Shown here: one piece after another, positions 51,762 through 60,049 of the stretch
Layout of the letters: the number at the start of each line of letters is the position of its first letter
How positions within the stretch are numbered: the first letter of the stretch is position 1
Assembly: GCF_014873875.1 (NCBI RefSeq)
Contig: NZ_JADBEM010000001.1
Span: forward strand, 10,106,001-10,170,000
Length of the DNA stretch: 64,000 nucleotides
Origin: Actinopolymorpha pittospori
GTDB lineage: Bacteria > Actinomycetota > Actinomycetes > Propionibacteriales > Actinopolymorphaceae
Direction of reading: 5' to 3'
Position numbers and translations under genes: made by a program
Notes under the pieces: model-generated
The model's input: the letters and a program-made list of their open reading frames with translations, nothing else
Told to the model about the DNA's origin: nothing
Databases searched by the model: none

Positions 51762-51970
51762 GTCGGACGCTCCTCTCCGCCCCTGTCGCCGGTGACAGGT
51801 CGGCACCTCGCACCACCGTAGGTGGCCGCACCGACAACCCGCTGGGAGACACGGGCCGCGGCCGAACCCTTCCGGTGGGCGGAGCGGTCTGGGGCCTGTT
51901 TCCGGGGCGCACCCGAGGCTGGATGCCAGATCCTGGACCGACTGAGGCCTCGGCAGCCTTGTCCGCCGGA

Positions 51971-52007
51971 AGTATTCATCCGGTCCGGGAGGCAGTATTC
52001 ACTTCCC
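51971..52007 (+). promoter_or_regulatory. direct repeat AGTATTCA upstream of phoD (possible PHO-box-like site)
   Basis: AGTATTCA occurs at 51971-51978 and 51994-52001, 23 bp apart, 24-54 bp before the phoD start. The first copy reads ATTCATCCGGT, close to the 11-bp unit recognised by actinomycete PhoP (GTTCAYYYRGG type). phoD genes are known PhoP targets. The spacing is one base off the usual 22, so this is suggestive only. Confidence 0.35.
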
Positions 52008-52024
52008 ACCGGTCGGATGCCTCC

Positions 52025-53589
52025 GTGAACCCACACCCCCAGACCTATCTGGAGACCCTCCGCGCCGCCGCCCTGAGCCGGCACCGGTTCCTGACCGCCA
52101 CCGGAACGGCGGCTGCCCTCGCGGCGGCCGGCAGCCTGGCCGGCGTCCGCACCGCCGAGGCCGCCACAGGCGGACGCGACCGGCGTGACCTCTTCACCCT
52201 CGGCGTCGCCTCCGGCGACCCGCTCCCCGACGCGGTGGTGATCTGGACCCGGCTGGCACCGAGCCCGCCGAACCGTACGGCGGCATGGCCGACCGCGACG
52301 TGCCCGTACGGTGGCAGGTGGCCGAGGACGAGAGCTTCCGGCGGATCGTGCGCACCGGTACGGCGACGGCGCGCTCGGCGTACTCCCACACGGTGCACGT
52401 GGACGTGCGGGGCCTGCGCCCGTGGCGGCACTACTTCTACCGCTTCCTGGCCGACCGCAAGTTCAGCCCGATCGGCCGCACCCGTACCGCGCCGGCACCG
52501 GGCCAGGAGGTCGCGGCGCTGAGCCTGGCGTTCGCCTCTACACCGCGCACGCCGACCTGGCGGCGCAAGACCACGACGTGGTGTTCTTCCTCGGCGACTA
52601 CATCTACGAGAACGCACTTCCGGCCGACGGCGGAGCGGTGCGCCAGCAGCAGGTCACACCCGACGTGCAGCACGAGTGCCTCTCCCTCGACGACTACCGG
52701 CTCCGCTACGCGCACTACAAGCAGGACGTCGACCTCCAGGCCGCGCACGCGTCGGCGCCATGGGTGGTCACGATGGACGACCACGAGGTGCAGAACGACT
52801 GGGCGCCGGTCGACTCCGTCGAGTGGACGGTGCGCCAGGCCAACGCCTTTCGGGCCTACTGGGAGCACATGCCGATGCGGCTGGCCCAGGAGCCGGAGGG
52901 TCCCGACATGCAGCTCTACCGGCGGTTGACGTACGGCTCGCTGGCGGAGTTCTCCGTGCTCGACACCCGCCAGTACCGCTCCCACCACGACGGCGGCTGG
53001 CGCGCGCCCGGCGACGACACCCGCGACCCTGCCCGCATCATCACCGGCGAGCAGCAGGAGCGGTGGATCCTCGATGGCCTGGGCGCCTCGTCCAGCCGAT
53101 GGAACGTGCTCGTCCAGCAGGTGTTGATGATGCCGCTCGACAACACGGCGGGCGAGGGCGTCGCCTCGCCGATGGGCACCTGGGAGGGCTACTCCGCCTC
53201 CCGCGAGCGGGTGCTCGGCGGCCTGGCCGACCGCGGCGTCGACAACCTCGTGGTGCTCACCGGCGACGTGCACGCCAACTTTCGCCGGCGACCTCAAGGT
53301 CGACTTCGCCGACCCGGCCGCGCCGGCGGTGGGTGCCGAGCTGGTGGGCACCTCGATCAGCTCCGACGGCGACGGGCCGGCGGAGGACGCCTGGACCCGC
53401 ACGATCCTCGCGGAGGGCCCGCACCTGGCCTACGCCAACCACGAGCGCGGCTACGTCAGCTGCCGCGTCACCCCGCAGGAGTGGACGGCCGACTACCGCG
53501 TGATCGACACCATCGAACGCCCCGGCGGCACCGCCCTCACCCGGCGGACGCTCACCGTGGCCGACGGCGTGCCCGGCATCCAGGCATGA
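52025..53589 (+). pseudogene. phoD: PhoD-type alkaline phosphatase with three frame disruptions
   Basis: Secreted phosphodiesterase/monoesterase; Tat-like signal (LSRHRFLTATGTAAALAAAGS) from GTG 52025. Homology runs through four frame segments. 1: FTLGVASGDPLPDAVVIWTRLAP up to about 52262. 2: PYGGMADRDVPVRWQVAEDESF to about 52540. 3: LYTAHADLAAQDHDVVFFLGDYIYE to about 53280, including VTMDDHEVQNDW and LTGDVHANF. 4: GDLKVDFADPAAPAVGAELVG to 53589. At 52540 around 20-30 bases, with the conserved Cys segment after FAS, are also missing; at 53280 one T is extra (AACTTTCGCC). Not functional as written. Confidence 0.85.
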
Positions 53590-53606
53590 GGCGAGGAGAC
53601 ACGACG

Positions 53607-54488
53607 ATGATCCGACGTACGTCACTGCTCACCGTTGGGGTGGGGGCGCTGGCCGCCCTGACCCTGCTGTCGGTCCCGGGCTCGGCCGGTGCCGCGGAGC
53701 GCGACCGCCCGCCCGCCACCACGCCCACGGTCGTGGTCACCGCACCCGAGGTGGTGGAGGCGGCCCAGCCCCTGCCGTGCCTGGCCGGCGGCGCCTTCAC
53801 CGTCGGACTGACCAACACCTCCGACACGCCGGTGTACGCCAACCTCGACCTGACCGTGGAGGAGCCGCTGAAGCTCTCCCGCCGCCTGTGGTCGACGTAC
53901 CTGCCGGCGCAGGACCCGGACGTCACCATCACCACGGACGTGGCCGTCGAGGTGCCGGAGGGCACCGAACAGGGCCGCTACCTCGCCACCCTGACCTCCG
54001 GCCGCCAGAAGCGGAAGGTCTGGGTCGAGGTCGGGTCCGTCGTCCAGCCCGGCCCAAGCGCCAACCTGGCGCTGGGCCAGCAGGCCTTCGCCTCCTCCAC
54101 CCACAGCAACGTCCGGCTCTGCGGCGGCGTCGACGGCAACACCGACTCCGGCCAGTGGGGCGCGAGCGGCACCCACGACGCGACCTCGGGGGTCTTCCCG
54201 GATACCTACGGCGTCACCCTGGCCGAGCCGGCCGTGGTCGGCCGGGTCGAGGTCTACACGCTCGACTCCACGCAGTACCCCGCCGCCCGGATGGGGGTGC
54301 GCGACGTCGACGTGCAGGTGCACACCGCCGCCGGTTGGCAGACCGTCGCCGAGGTACGCGACAACGAGGTGGGCCGGATCACCGCCCGGTTCGAACCGGT
54401 CGAGGCCGACAAGGTGCAGGTGGTGACGTACGACTCCAACGACCACAAGTACTCCCGGATCGTGGAACTGGAGGTCTACGCACCCTGA
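53607..54488 (+). CDS. secreted F5/8-type-C-like (discoidin) carbohydrate-binding protein
   Basis: 293 residues from ATG 53607, GAGGAG at 53593-53598. Signal peptide at 1-30 (SLLTVGVGALAALTLLSVPGSAGAAE). Residues 35-145 form an Ig-like/beta-sandwich region (FTVGLTNTSDTPVYANLDLTV). Residues 150-293 form a galactose-binding-like domain: NLALGQQAFASSTHSN, CGGVDGNTDS, PDTYGVTLAEPAVVGRVEVYT and the terminal IVELEVYAP. It lacks a catalytic module. Placed 17 bp after phoD and so likely cotranscribed with it. Probably binds an extracellular glycan. Confidence 0.8.
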   Translation: MIRRTSLLTVGVGALAALTLLSVPGSAGAAERDRPPATTPTVVVTAPEVVEAAQPLPCLAGGAFTVGLTNTSDTPVYANLDLTVEEPLKLSRRLWSTYLPAQDPDVTITTDVAVEVPEGTEQGRYLATLTSGRQKRKVWVEVGSVVQPGPSANLALGQQAFASSTHSNVRLCGGVDGNTDSGQWGASGTHDATSGVFPDTYGVTLAEPAVVGRVEVYTLDSTQYPAARMGVRDVDVQVHTAAGWQTVAEVRDNEVGRITARFEPVEADKVQVVTYDSNDHKYSRIVELEVYAP

Positions 54489-54552
54489 GCCGGGCGGCTC
54501 AGGTTCCTTCGATGACGGGGAAGGGCGCTGTCGTGGCCCGCCCGGTCCACGT

Positions 54553-55375
54553 TCAGCGCGACGAGGCGGACCCTCCGGCGACCTTCTCGTAGTAGGTGCG
54601 GGCCCGGCCGATCACCTGGGCCAGGTCGTCGCGGTGGGCGGGTTCGTGGAAGACGCCGTGTTCGGCCGCGAGCTTCTCGAGTTGGGTGAGCCAGTCCAGG
54701 CACCATCAGGCGTGCTCGGCACGGGCCACCCGTCGCCCCTCGACGTCGACGTACACCGCGCTCGTGTGTGCCATCGTCTGGTCGGTGAGGACTTCGGGGT
54801 GCGACCCGCCGTCGGCCACGGCGACGACGAAGGTGGGTTCGTCGACGGGGAGGGTGACGTCGAGGGTCGCCCCTTCCTCGCCGGGCACGTCGGTTTCAGC
54901 GAGGGGACCGTCGGCGGTGTAGATCCGCAGCCGCTGGACGCCCGGGCCGTGCACGGCGGCGTGGACCCGGACCTCCGCGCCGCGGCTCACGTCCACTCGG
55001 CCGCCCGGTCCCTGCTCCTGGACCGTGAGCTCGACCCAGGGTCCGTTGGTGGCGATGGTCCGTCCGGCGCGAACGGCGTCCTTGAGCCCGTCGACGCTCA
55101 GTGGGCCGTCGACCTGTGCGTACATCCGGGCCCAGCCGGGTGGGTTCGCGTACGTCGAGTCGCGGCGCACCGAGAGCATGCTGTCGGTGCCCACCGTGGC
55201 GGCGATCGGGATGCCCGCGCCGAGCAGTCGCCGGAACACCACGGCCGCGCCCTGGTCGTTGAGGTTGGACACGACGTTCATGCCGTCGACCAGGCCGAGC
55301 GCGGCGTCCGCGACGAGTTCGCGGCACTCGACGGAACGCACCCGCGCGAAGACGTCGTCCGGGCGTCGACCACGA
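54553..55375 (-). pseudogene. 5'-truncated CehA/McbA-type (PHP) metallohydrolase remnant with internal TGA
   Basis: Only the C-terminal half of a PHP-family esterase-like protein is recognisable: FARVRSVECRELVADAALGLVDGMNVVSN, RLLGAGIPIAATVGTDSM, GLKDAVRAGRTIATNGPWVELTV and TFVVAVADGGSH. The N-terminal metal-binding His residues are gone; upstream sequence belongs to another frame. At 54708-54706 TGA interrupts the same frame, which then continues WCLDWLTQLEKLAAEHGVF to a second stop at 54555-54553. The TGA probably replaced CGA (Arg). A selenocysteine reading is considered in findings and thought unlikely. Confidence 0.65.
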
Positions 55376-55775
55376 CAGGCTCCGCCAGATGTGAGTCGAC
55401 CAGGACGTGGCGACGCGTCGGCTCACCGTCCGGAAGCACCCAGGGGAGGACGGCTGGATCCACCTCGACGCCGGCGTCGTTCAGGTGGACCACGGTCAGC
55501 TCGTCCGGCTTGCCGTCCTCGCGCACGACGTCACGGACCCAGGCGGGAAACTCCTGGGAGTCGGTCCAGTCCGGATGTTGTCGAACCTGCCTCCACGGCT
55601 CCCGACGTCGAGGCTCACCGAGGAAGGGGCAGCGGTAGACGAGGGTTCGCACCCACAGGGCGGCGCGGTCTCCCCACAGCCCGTCCGGGTCACCCTCGCG
55701 CATGTCCTGGTAGGACAGGAGCATCGAGGAGACCTCGTCCGGTACGTCGAATCCGATCGGCTCCGTGCAGCACAT
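55278..55775 (-). CDS. hypothetical protein with out-of-frame fused tail
   Basis: 165-residue frame from ATG 55775, with GGAGG well placed upstream. Residues 1-132 look like a real protein (MCCTEPIGFDVPDEVSSML, WVRTLVYRCPFLGEPRRREPW, VHLNDAGVEVDPAVLPWVLPDG). The last about 30 residues are the CehA remnant read out of frame and are surely not native, suggesting that a deletion joined two genes near 55370. No family recognised for the N-terminal part; it is hydrophilic, with several Cys and Trp, no TM. Confidence 0.5.
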   Translation of the reverse strand: MCCTEPIGFDVPDEVSSMLLSYQDMREGDPDGLWGDRAALWVRTLVYRCPFLGEPRRREPWRQVRQHPDWTDSQEFPAWVRDVVREDGKPDELTVVHLNDAGVEVDPAVLPWVLPDGEPTRRHVLVDSHLAEPVVVDARTTSSRGCVPSSAANSSRTPRSAWSTA

Positions 55776-56150
55776 GTCGGCCTCCGCGTTGAACAGGTGC
55801 GAGTCGAGCAGTGTGTCAGAACAGCATGCCCAAGCAGCGTGTCCGAGCAGTCGCCGCCGCGCGGCGCACACCAGGTCGAGGACGGCGGTGCCGCCGTGGG
55901 TCAGCCGCGGCGGGTCAGGTGATGCGGCCCCAAGTCTGGTTCCGGGCGCGCACGGTGGACAAGCGGGTTTCGGCCCGGCCGTGAGAAACGTCAGCTCCGT
56001 AGGCGGCTCCGGCGGGAACTGAGTACCTGTGCGGATGCCCGCGTGCCATGCGCGCAGGAAAATGACCGCATGACTTCCGAACGTCGCGTGCCGCCGCGGG
56101 TCGCGCACACCCGCAGGCCCTTCCCCACGAGTGCCACGCGAGGAGTGCAC
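55776..56150. other. 375-bp divergent intergenic region
   Basis: Separates the leftward hypothetical from the rightward L,D-transpeptidase gene. Open frames cross it but none has supportive signals. The transpeptidase ribosome binding site GAGGAG is at its right end. No repeat or operator stands out. Confidence 0.4.
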
Positions 56151-57350
56151 ATGCGGTCGGCGGTGCGCGGGGTCGGAGCTCTGGTGGTGATGCTGGCCAT
56201 GGTGTTGGTGGCCGGTTGCCAGGCGGACTCGGGGTCGGGTTCTTCGATCCAGGCGAACGCCAACCCGGGCAAGGGGGTAGCGACGCCGAAGAAGACCGTG
56301 GCGCCGGCGAAGGTGACCGTCGCACCCGGCGACCGGGCGGAGAACGTGGCGGTGGACGCTCCGGTGACGGTGACGGCCAGCGGCGGAAGTCTGACCCAGG
56401 TAGAGGTCACCAACGACGGTGCGCCTGTCCAGGGAACGCTGGACGAGGCCGGGACGTCGTGGTCGACGGCTGCGGGCAGTCTCCTCCCGGACCGGGTCTA
56501 CCAGGTCCACGCCGTCGCGAAGGACGCCGACGGGCAGGAGACCCAGACCAACCAGACGTTCACCACAGCGAAGCCGGCGAAGGTGCTCGGCACGGACATC
56601 CAGCCGCTGAACGGCAGCACGGTGGGTGTCGGTATGCCGATCGTCGTCAAGTTCACCGCGCCGGTGAAGGACCGTGCGGAGGTCGAGAAGCGGCTGGTGG
56701 TCGAGACGTCCAAGCCGGTCGAGGGAGCGTGGCACTGGTTCAGCTCGGAGGAGGCTCACTACCGTCCGAAGAAGTACTGGCCGGCCCACACCGACGTCAC
56801 GCTGAAGGTCAACACCAAGGACGTCAACGCCGGTGACGGCGCGTGGGGCATCAAGGACAAGGTGCGGCGCTTCACCATCGCCAACTCGGTGGTGACCAAG
56901 GTCGACCTCGACGACTCCCACAAGGCGCGCGTCTACATCAACGGCGACCTGGCCCGTTCGATCCCGGTGACCGGAGGAAAGTCCGGTTGGGAGACGCGGA
57001 ACGGCACCAAGGTGGTCCTGGAGAAGCGTCAGAACGTCGACTTCACGAACGAGGCCATCGGGGCTCCGGAGGATTACGACCTGACCGGCCGGTGGGCACT
57101 TCGGGTGACCTGGAGTGGTGAGTTCCTGCACTCGGCGCCCTGGTCGGTGGGGTCCCAGGGATACTCCAACACCAGCCACGGCTGCGTCGGCATGAGCACC
57201 AGCAACTCCGACTGGCTCTGGCACGTCTCCCACGTCGGCGACCCGGTCGAGGTGGTCAGCAGCAGCGGTGACCAGATGCCGGCCACCGGCAACGGTTGGG
57301 GCGACTGGAACGTGTCCTGGAACGAATGGAAGGCCGGCAGCGCGCTATAG
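56151..57350 (+). CDS. L,D-transpeptidase lipoprotein with Ig-like domains
   Basis: 399 residues from ATG 56151 (GAGGAG at 56140-56145). Lipobox VLVAGC at about residue 23 predicts a membrane-anchored lipoprotein outside the cell. Two Ig-like/BIG domains (residues 50-250; VTVAPGDRAENVAVDAPVTV, DIQPLNGSTVGVGMPIVVKF) precede the YkuD domain. The active site is TSHGCVGMS with Cys345 and His343, where the usual HGCIR Arg is replaced by Met-Ser as in mycobacterial LdtMt types. Forms 3-3 peptidoglycan crosslinks. Architecture matches LdtMt2. Convergent with the next gene, overlapping by 6 bases. Confidence 0.95.
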   Translation: MRSAVRGVGALVVMLAMVLVAGCQADSGSGSSIQANANPGKGVATPKKTVAPAKVTVAPGDRAENVAVDAPVTVTASGGSLTQVEVTNDGAPVQGTLDEAGTSWSTAAGSLLPDRVYQVHAVAKDADGQETQTNQTFTTAKPAKVLGTDIQPLNGSTVGVGMPIVVKFTAPVKDRAEVEKRLVVETSKPVEGAWHWFSSEEAHYRPKKYWPAHTDVTLKVNTKDVNAGDGAWGIKDKVRRFTIANSVVTKVDLDDSHKARVYINGDLARSIPVTGGKSGWETRNGTKVVLEKRQNVDFTNEAIGAPEDYDLTGRWALRVTWSGEFLHSAPWSVGSQGYSNTSHGCVGMSTSNSDWLWHVSHVGDPVEVVSSSGDQMPATGNGWGDWNVSWNEWKAGSAL

Positions 57351-57650
57351 ATCCGGGACAACGTCTCCGTCTGCTCCGCCGGCGCGCCCGAAACGTCGTG
57401 CGAAGAGGTCGAGGGCACGAACAAGTCGAACCAGTCGCGCTGGCGCTGCCCACAGATCACCGCGGTCGGTGTTCCAGTGGTCCAGACGGACCCAGGGCGG
57501 GCGGAGATCCTGGCGGCTGGTGACGAAGCCCGAGTAGATGAATCGGCCACAGGCCTCGCAGATTTGCATCGATACGTTCGCATAGTGCACCACGAACCTC
57601 GCGTCCGCAGAGTGGCACACGTCGCAGTGAAACGGTGCAGAGCTGGACAT
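57345..57650 (-). CDS. small zinc-ribbon-like protein
   Basis: 101 residues from ATG 57650, preceded by GGAGG (a longer frame to 57716 has no site). Two CxxC pairs, CDVC and CEAC, 25 residues apart (starting about residues 9 and 34), form a likely structural zinc site. The C-terminal region is rich in Arg, Leu and Ala (LVRLVRALDLFARRFG), possibly helical. No known family. Overlaps the transpeptidase stop by 6 bases. Confidence 0.65.
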   Translation of the reverse strand: MSSSAPFHCDVCHSADARFVVHYANVSMQICEACGRFIYSGFVTSRQDLRPPWVRLDHWNTDRGDLWAAPARLVRLVRALDLFARRFGRAGGADGDVVPDL

Positions 57651-57797
57651 CGCCGCCTCCGGAATAGACCCTCCCCCTTCGAATACCTCCACTATCAGTA
57701 AGCAGTCTGAGATCAACGTGGGGCCCTTGCGGAATGGGAGCCGTGCCCGCGACCCCAGCCCGCGCTCCCTCGCGACGGTTGAACGGTCACAGCGCCT

Positions 57798-58355
57798 TCA
57801 GGGCTGGTGCTCCTCCCGCAGGAGCGCGTAGATGGCACTGCCGTGGAACGTGCCGTCGTCCTCCAGGGAGTAGCCGCGCCGGATCCCTTCCAGCCGGAAG
57901 CCGAGGCGTCGCAGCAGGCGCACCGACGCGTGGTTGTCGGCGATGGTCTCGGTCTCGATGCGGTTGAGCTCCATCTCCTCAAAGCCGAACCGCACCATGG
58001 CGGTCGCCGCCTCGGTCGCGAGACCGCGACCGTGGTACGGGCGGGCCAGGTCGTAGCCGATCTCGGCGCGCCGATGGAACCGCTCCCAGTAGTTGAAGCC
58101 GAACAGGCCGATCGCCCGGTCCTCGCCCTTGAGGGTGACCGCCCAGTGGATGGCCCGTTCCTTCTCATAGGCCGTGCGCAGCTGCTCGATCAGCGCGCGT
58201 GTCTCGGGCAGGTCCTTCACCGGCGAGGTGTTGTACATCTGCTCCACCGGATCGCTGCGGAAGCTGAACAGGTCCTCGGTGTCGGCGTAGGACAGCTCCC
58301 GGAGGACCAGCCGGTCGGTCTTCAACGTCGGGAAGGCCGAATACTCGAACGGCAT
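57798..58355 (-). CDS. GNAT acetyltransferase, RimJ/RimL type
   Basis: 185 residues from ATG 58355. RimJ/L features: TLKTDRLVLRELSYADTEDLF at the N-terminus, IGLFGFNYWERFHRRAEIGYDL, and the acetyl-CoA loop RPYHGRGLATEAATAMVRFGF near residue 108, then NHASVRLLRRLGFRLEG. Typically acetylates protein N-termini or small amines. Monocistronic, divergent from the NAT gene. The substrate is unknown. Confidence 0.92.
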   Translation of the reverse strand: MPFEYSAFPTLKTDRLVLRELSYADTEDLFSFRSDPVEQMYNTSPVKDLPETRALIEQLRTAYEKERAIHWAVTLKGEDRAIGLFGFNYWERFHRRAEIGYDLARPYHGRGLATEAATAMVRFGFEEMELNRIETETIADNHASVRLLRRLGFRLEGIRRGYSLEDDGTFHGSAIYALLREEHQP

Positions 58356-58593
58356 CGCGTCCCCCAACCTCCGCGTCACCACGCGTCGACCTCCGCGTCC
58401 GGAACCCTTGTCCCGGCGAACCTGCTCGCATGATGGCAGCGGCGACGGCGTACCTCAAGGTTCATCTCGGACCGGTTGCCCGAACTGTCGTTAGCCGACT
58501 AATGTAATCGGACGGGAGGGCTGCCGTCACGGGACGCCGAGCACTCCTCGACCGGCCGACATCCCAGCGCGAAACTTGCCGCGGAAGGAACGC

Positions 58594-59427
58594 ATGACGA
58601 CCGACTGGAACGCCGAGCAAGTGGACCTTGACGCCTATCTCACCCGGATCGGCTACGACGGCCCGCTGGAGCCCACGGCCCAGACCCTGCGCGCACTGCA
58701 TCGCGCGCATGCCGCGAGCATCCCGTTCGAGAACCTCGACATCGTCCTGGGACGCACCATCTCCATCGACCTGCCGGACATCCAGGACAAGCTCCTCCGC
58801 CATCCACGGGGCGGCTACTGCTACGAGCACAACCTGCTCTTCGCCGGCGTCCTGGCGCGGATCGGGTTCGAGGTGACCGGGCACGCGGCCCGGATCCGGA
58901 TGGGCAGCGACAAGCTCCGCCCCGCCTCCCATGCCCTTCTGCGGGTTCGCGTCGACGGTACGTCGTGGATCGCGGACGTCGGCTTCGGCGGTGAGGGTCT
59001 GCTGGAGCCACTGCCGCTGCGGCCGGGCGAGGTGAGCCAGGGCGACTGGCGCTTCCGGCTCGTCCTCGACGGTGCCGTGTGGCTGCTGCAGTCCCTGCAC
59101 CCGGAGGGGTGGTTCGACCTGCACACCTTCACCCTGGATCCGCAGTACGCCGTCGACTTCGCGATGCGCAACCACTTCACCTCCACCCATCCGCACTCGC
59201 CGTTCGTCACCGGGATCGTCGTTCAACGCACCGGCGCCGCGGCCCGCCACAGCCTCAACCGCGACACGCTCGTAACGAGTCGCCCGGACGGCACCAGCGA
59301 GACCCGGACGGTCGAGCCCGCAGACGTGGCCGGGACCCTCTCGGACATCTTCGGAATCCACCTGAGCGAGGCTGATGCCGCACACCTGCGAACGATCCAG
59401 AGCCAGGCGAGCGCCCTGACGACCTAG
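58594..59427 (+). CDS. nat: arylamine N-acetyltransferase
   Basis: 277 residues from ATG 58594 (GGAAGGA at 58582-58588). Cys-His-Asp triad is complete: Cys76 in RGGYCYEHN, His113 in ASHALLRV, Asp128 in ADVGFGGE. N-terminal segment IPFENLDIVLGR is the family signature. Acetylates arylamines and hydrazines from acetyl-CoA via a Cys intermediate, in the cytoplasm. In mycobacteria nat is tied to cholesterol catabolism; no such genes are seen here. Followed by the AAC(2') gene, 65 bp away, possibly cotranscribed. Confidence 0.95.
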   Translation: MTTDWNAEQVDLDAYLTRIGYDGPLEPTAQTLRALHRAHAASIPFENLDIVLGRTISIDLPDIQDKLLRHPRGGYCYEHNLLFAGVLARIGFEVTGHAARIRMGSDKLRPASHALLRVRVDGTSWIADVGFGGEGLLEPLPLRPGEVSQGDWRFRLVLDGAVWLLQSLHPEGWFDLHTFTLDPQYAVDFAMRNHFTSTHPHSPFVTGIVVQRTGAAARHSLNRDTLVTSRPDGTSETRTVEPADVAGTLSDIFGIHLSEADAAHLRTIQSQASALTT

Positions 59428-59492
59428 ACCCACCGCGGCTCACGGTGTCTCGCGGCCGCCGCCCGCCGGCCTCCGCTGGGAGGATGGCCGGC

Positions 59493-60038
59493 ATGGCGAA
59501 CGTAGAGACCGCCCACACCGCCGACCTGGGGGTCGCCGCCCGGAAGGCCATCCGTGCACTCCTCGCGGAGGTCTTCGAGGAGGAGGTCACCGAGGACGAC
59601 TGGGAGCACTGCCTGGGTGGAGTCCACGCCCTGGTCTGGGAAGGGACGGAACCCGGGGCGGAACTCGTCGGGCACGCGTCCGTCGTGCAGCGACGGCTGT
59701 TGTATGACGGGCGGGCGTTGCGCGCCGGATACGTCGAGGGCGTCGCGGTGCGGGCCGACCGGCGGCGGCGCGGGTATGCCGCGGCCATGATGGAGGAGCT
59801 CGAACGCGTGGTGCGCCACGCCTACGACCTGGGCGCGCTGGGTGCCAGCGACGACGGTGCACGCCTGTACACGGCACGCGGCTGGCAGCGTTGGCGAGGG
59901 CCGACCTCGGCGCTCACGCCCACAGGCGTCGTCCGCACACCCGAGGACGACGACTGCGTTTTCGTCCTGCCAGTCGCGACCCGGTTGGATCTGACCCGTG
60001 AACTGACCTGCGACTGGCGCGACGGCGAGGTCTGGTGA
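59493..60038 (+). CDS. aminoglycoside 2'-N-acetyltransferase, AAC(2')-I family
   Basis: 181 residues from ATG 59493, exactly the length of mycobacterial AAC(2')-Ic. GGGAGG at 59478-59483 fits 59493 better than the ATG at 59484. Family motifs: TADLGVAARKAIRALL, DDWEHCLGGVHALVWEG, QRRLLYDGRALRAGYVEGVAVRADRRRRGYAAAM (acetyl-CoA loop), YTARGWQRWRGPTSALTPTG and DDDCVFVLPV, ending CDWRDGEVW. Acetylates the 2'-amine of aminoglycosides; chromosomal members are also thought to act in peptidoglycan or other metabolism. No mobile element accompanies it. Confidence 0.93.
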   Translation: MANVETAHTADLGVAARKAIRALLAEVFEEEVTEDDWEHCLGGVHALVWEGTEPGAELVGHASVVQRRLLYDGRALRAGYVEGVAVRADRRRRGYAAAMMEELERVVRHAYDLGALGASDDGARLYTARGWQRWRGPTSALTPTGVVRTPEDDDCVFVLPVATRLDLTRELTCDWRDGEVW

Positions 60039-60049
60039 CCTGGCGGCCG

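Noticed and set aside
55776..57233. Upstream extension of the leftward hypothetical into a 650-codon protein
   Set aside because: The extension is antisense to the L,D-transpeptidase; the ribosome binding site favours ATG 55775.
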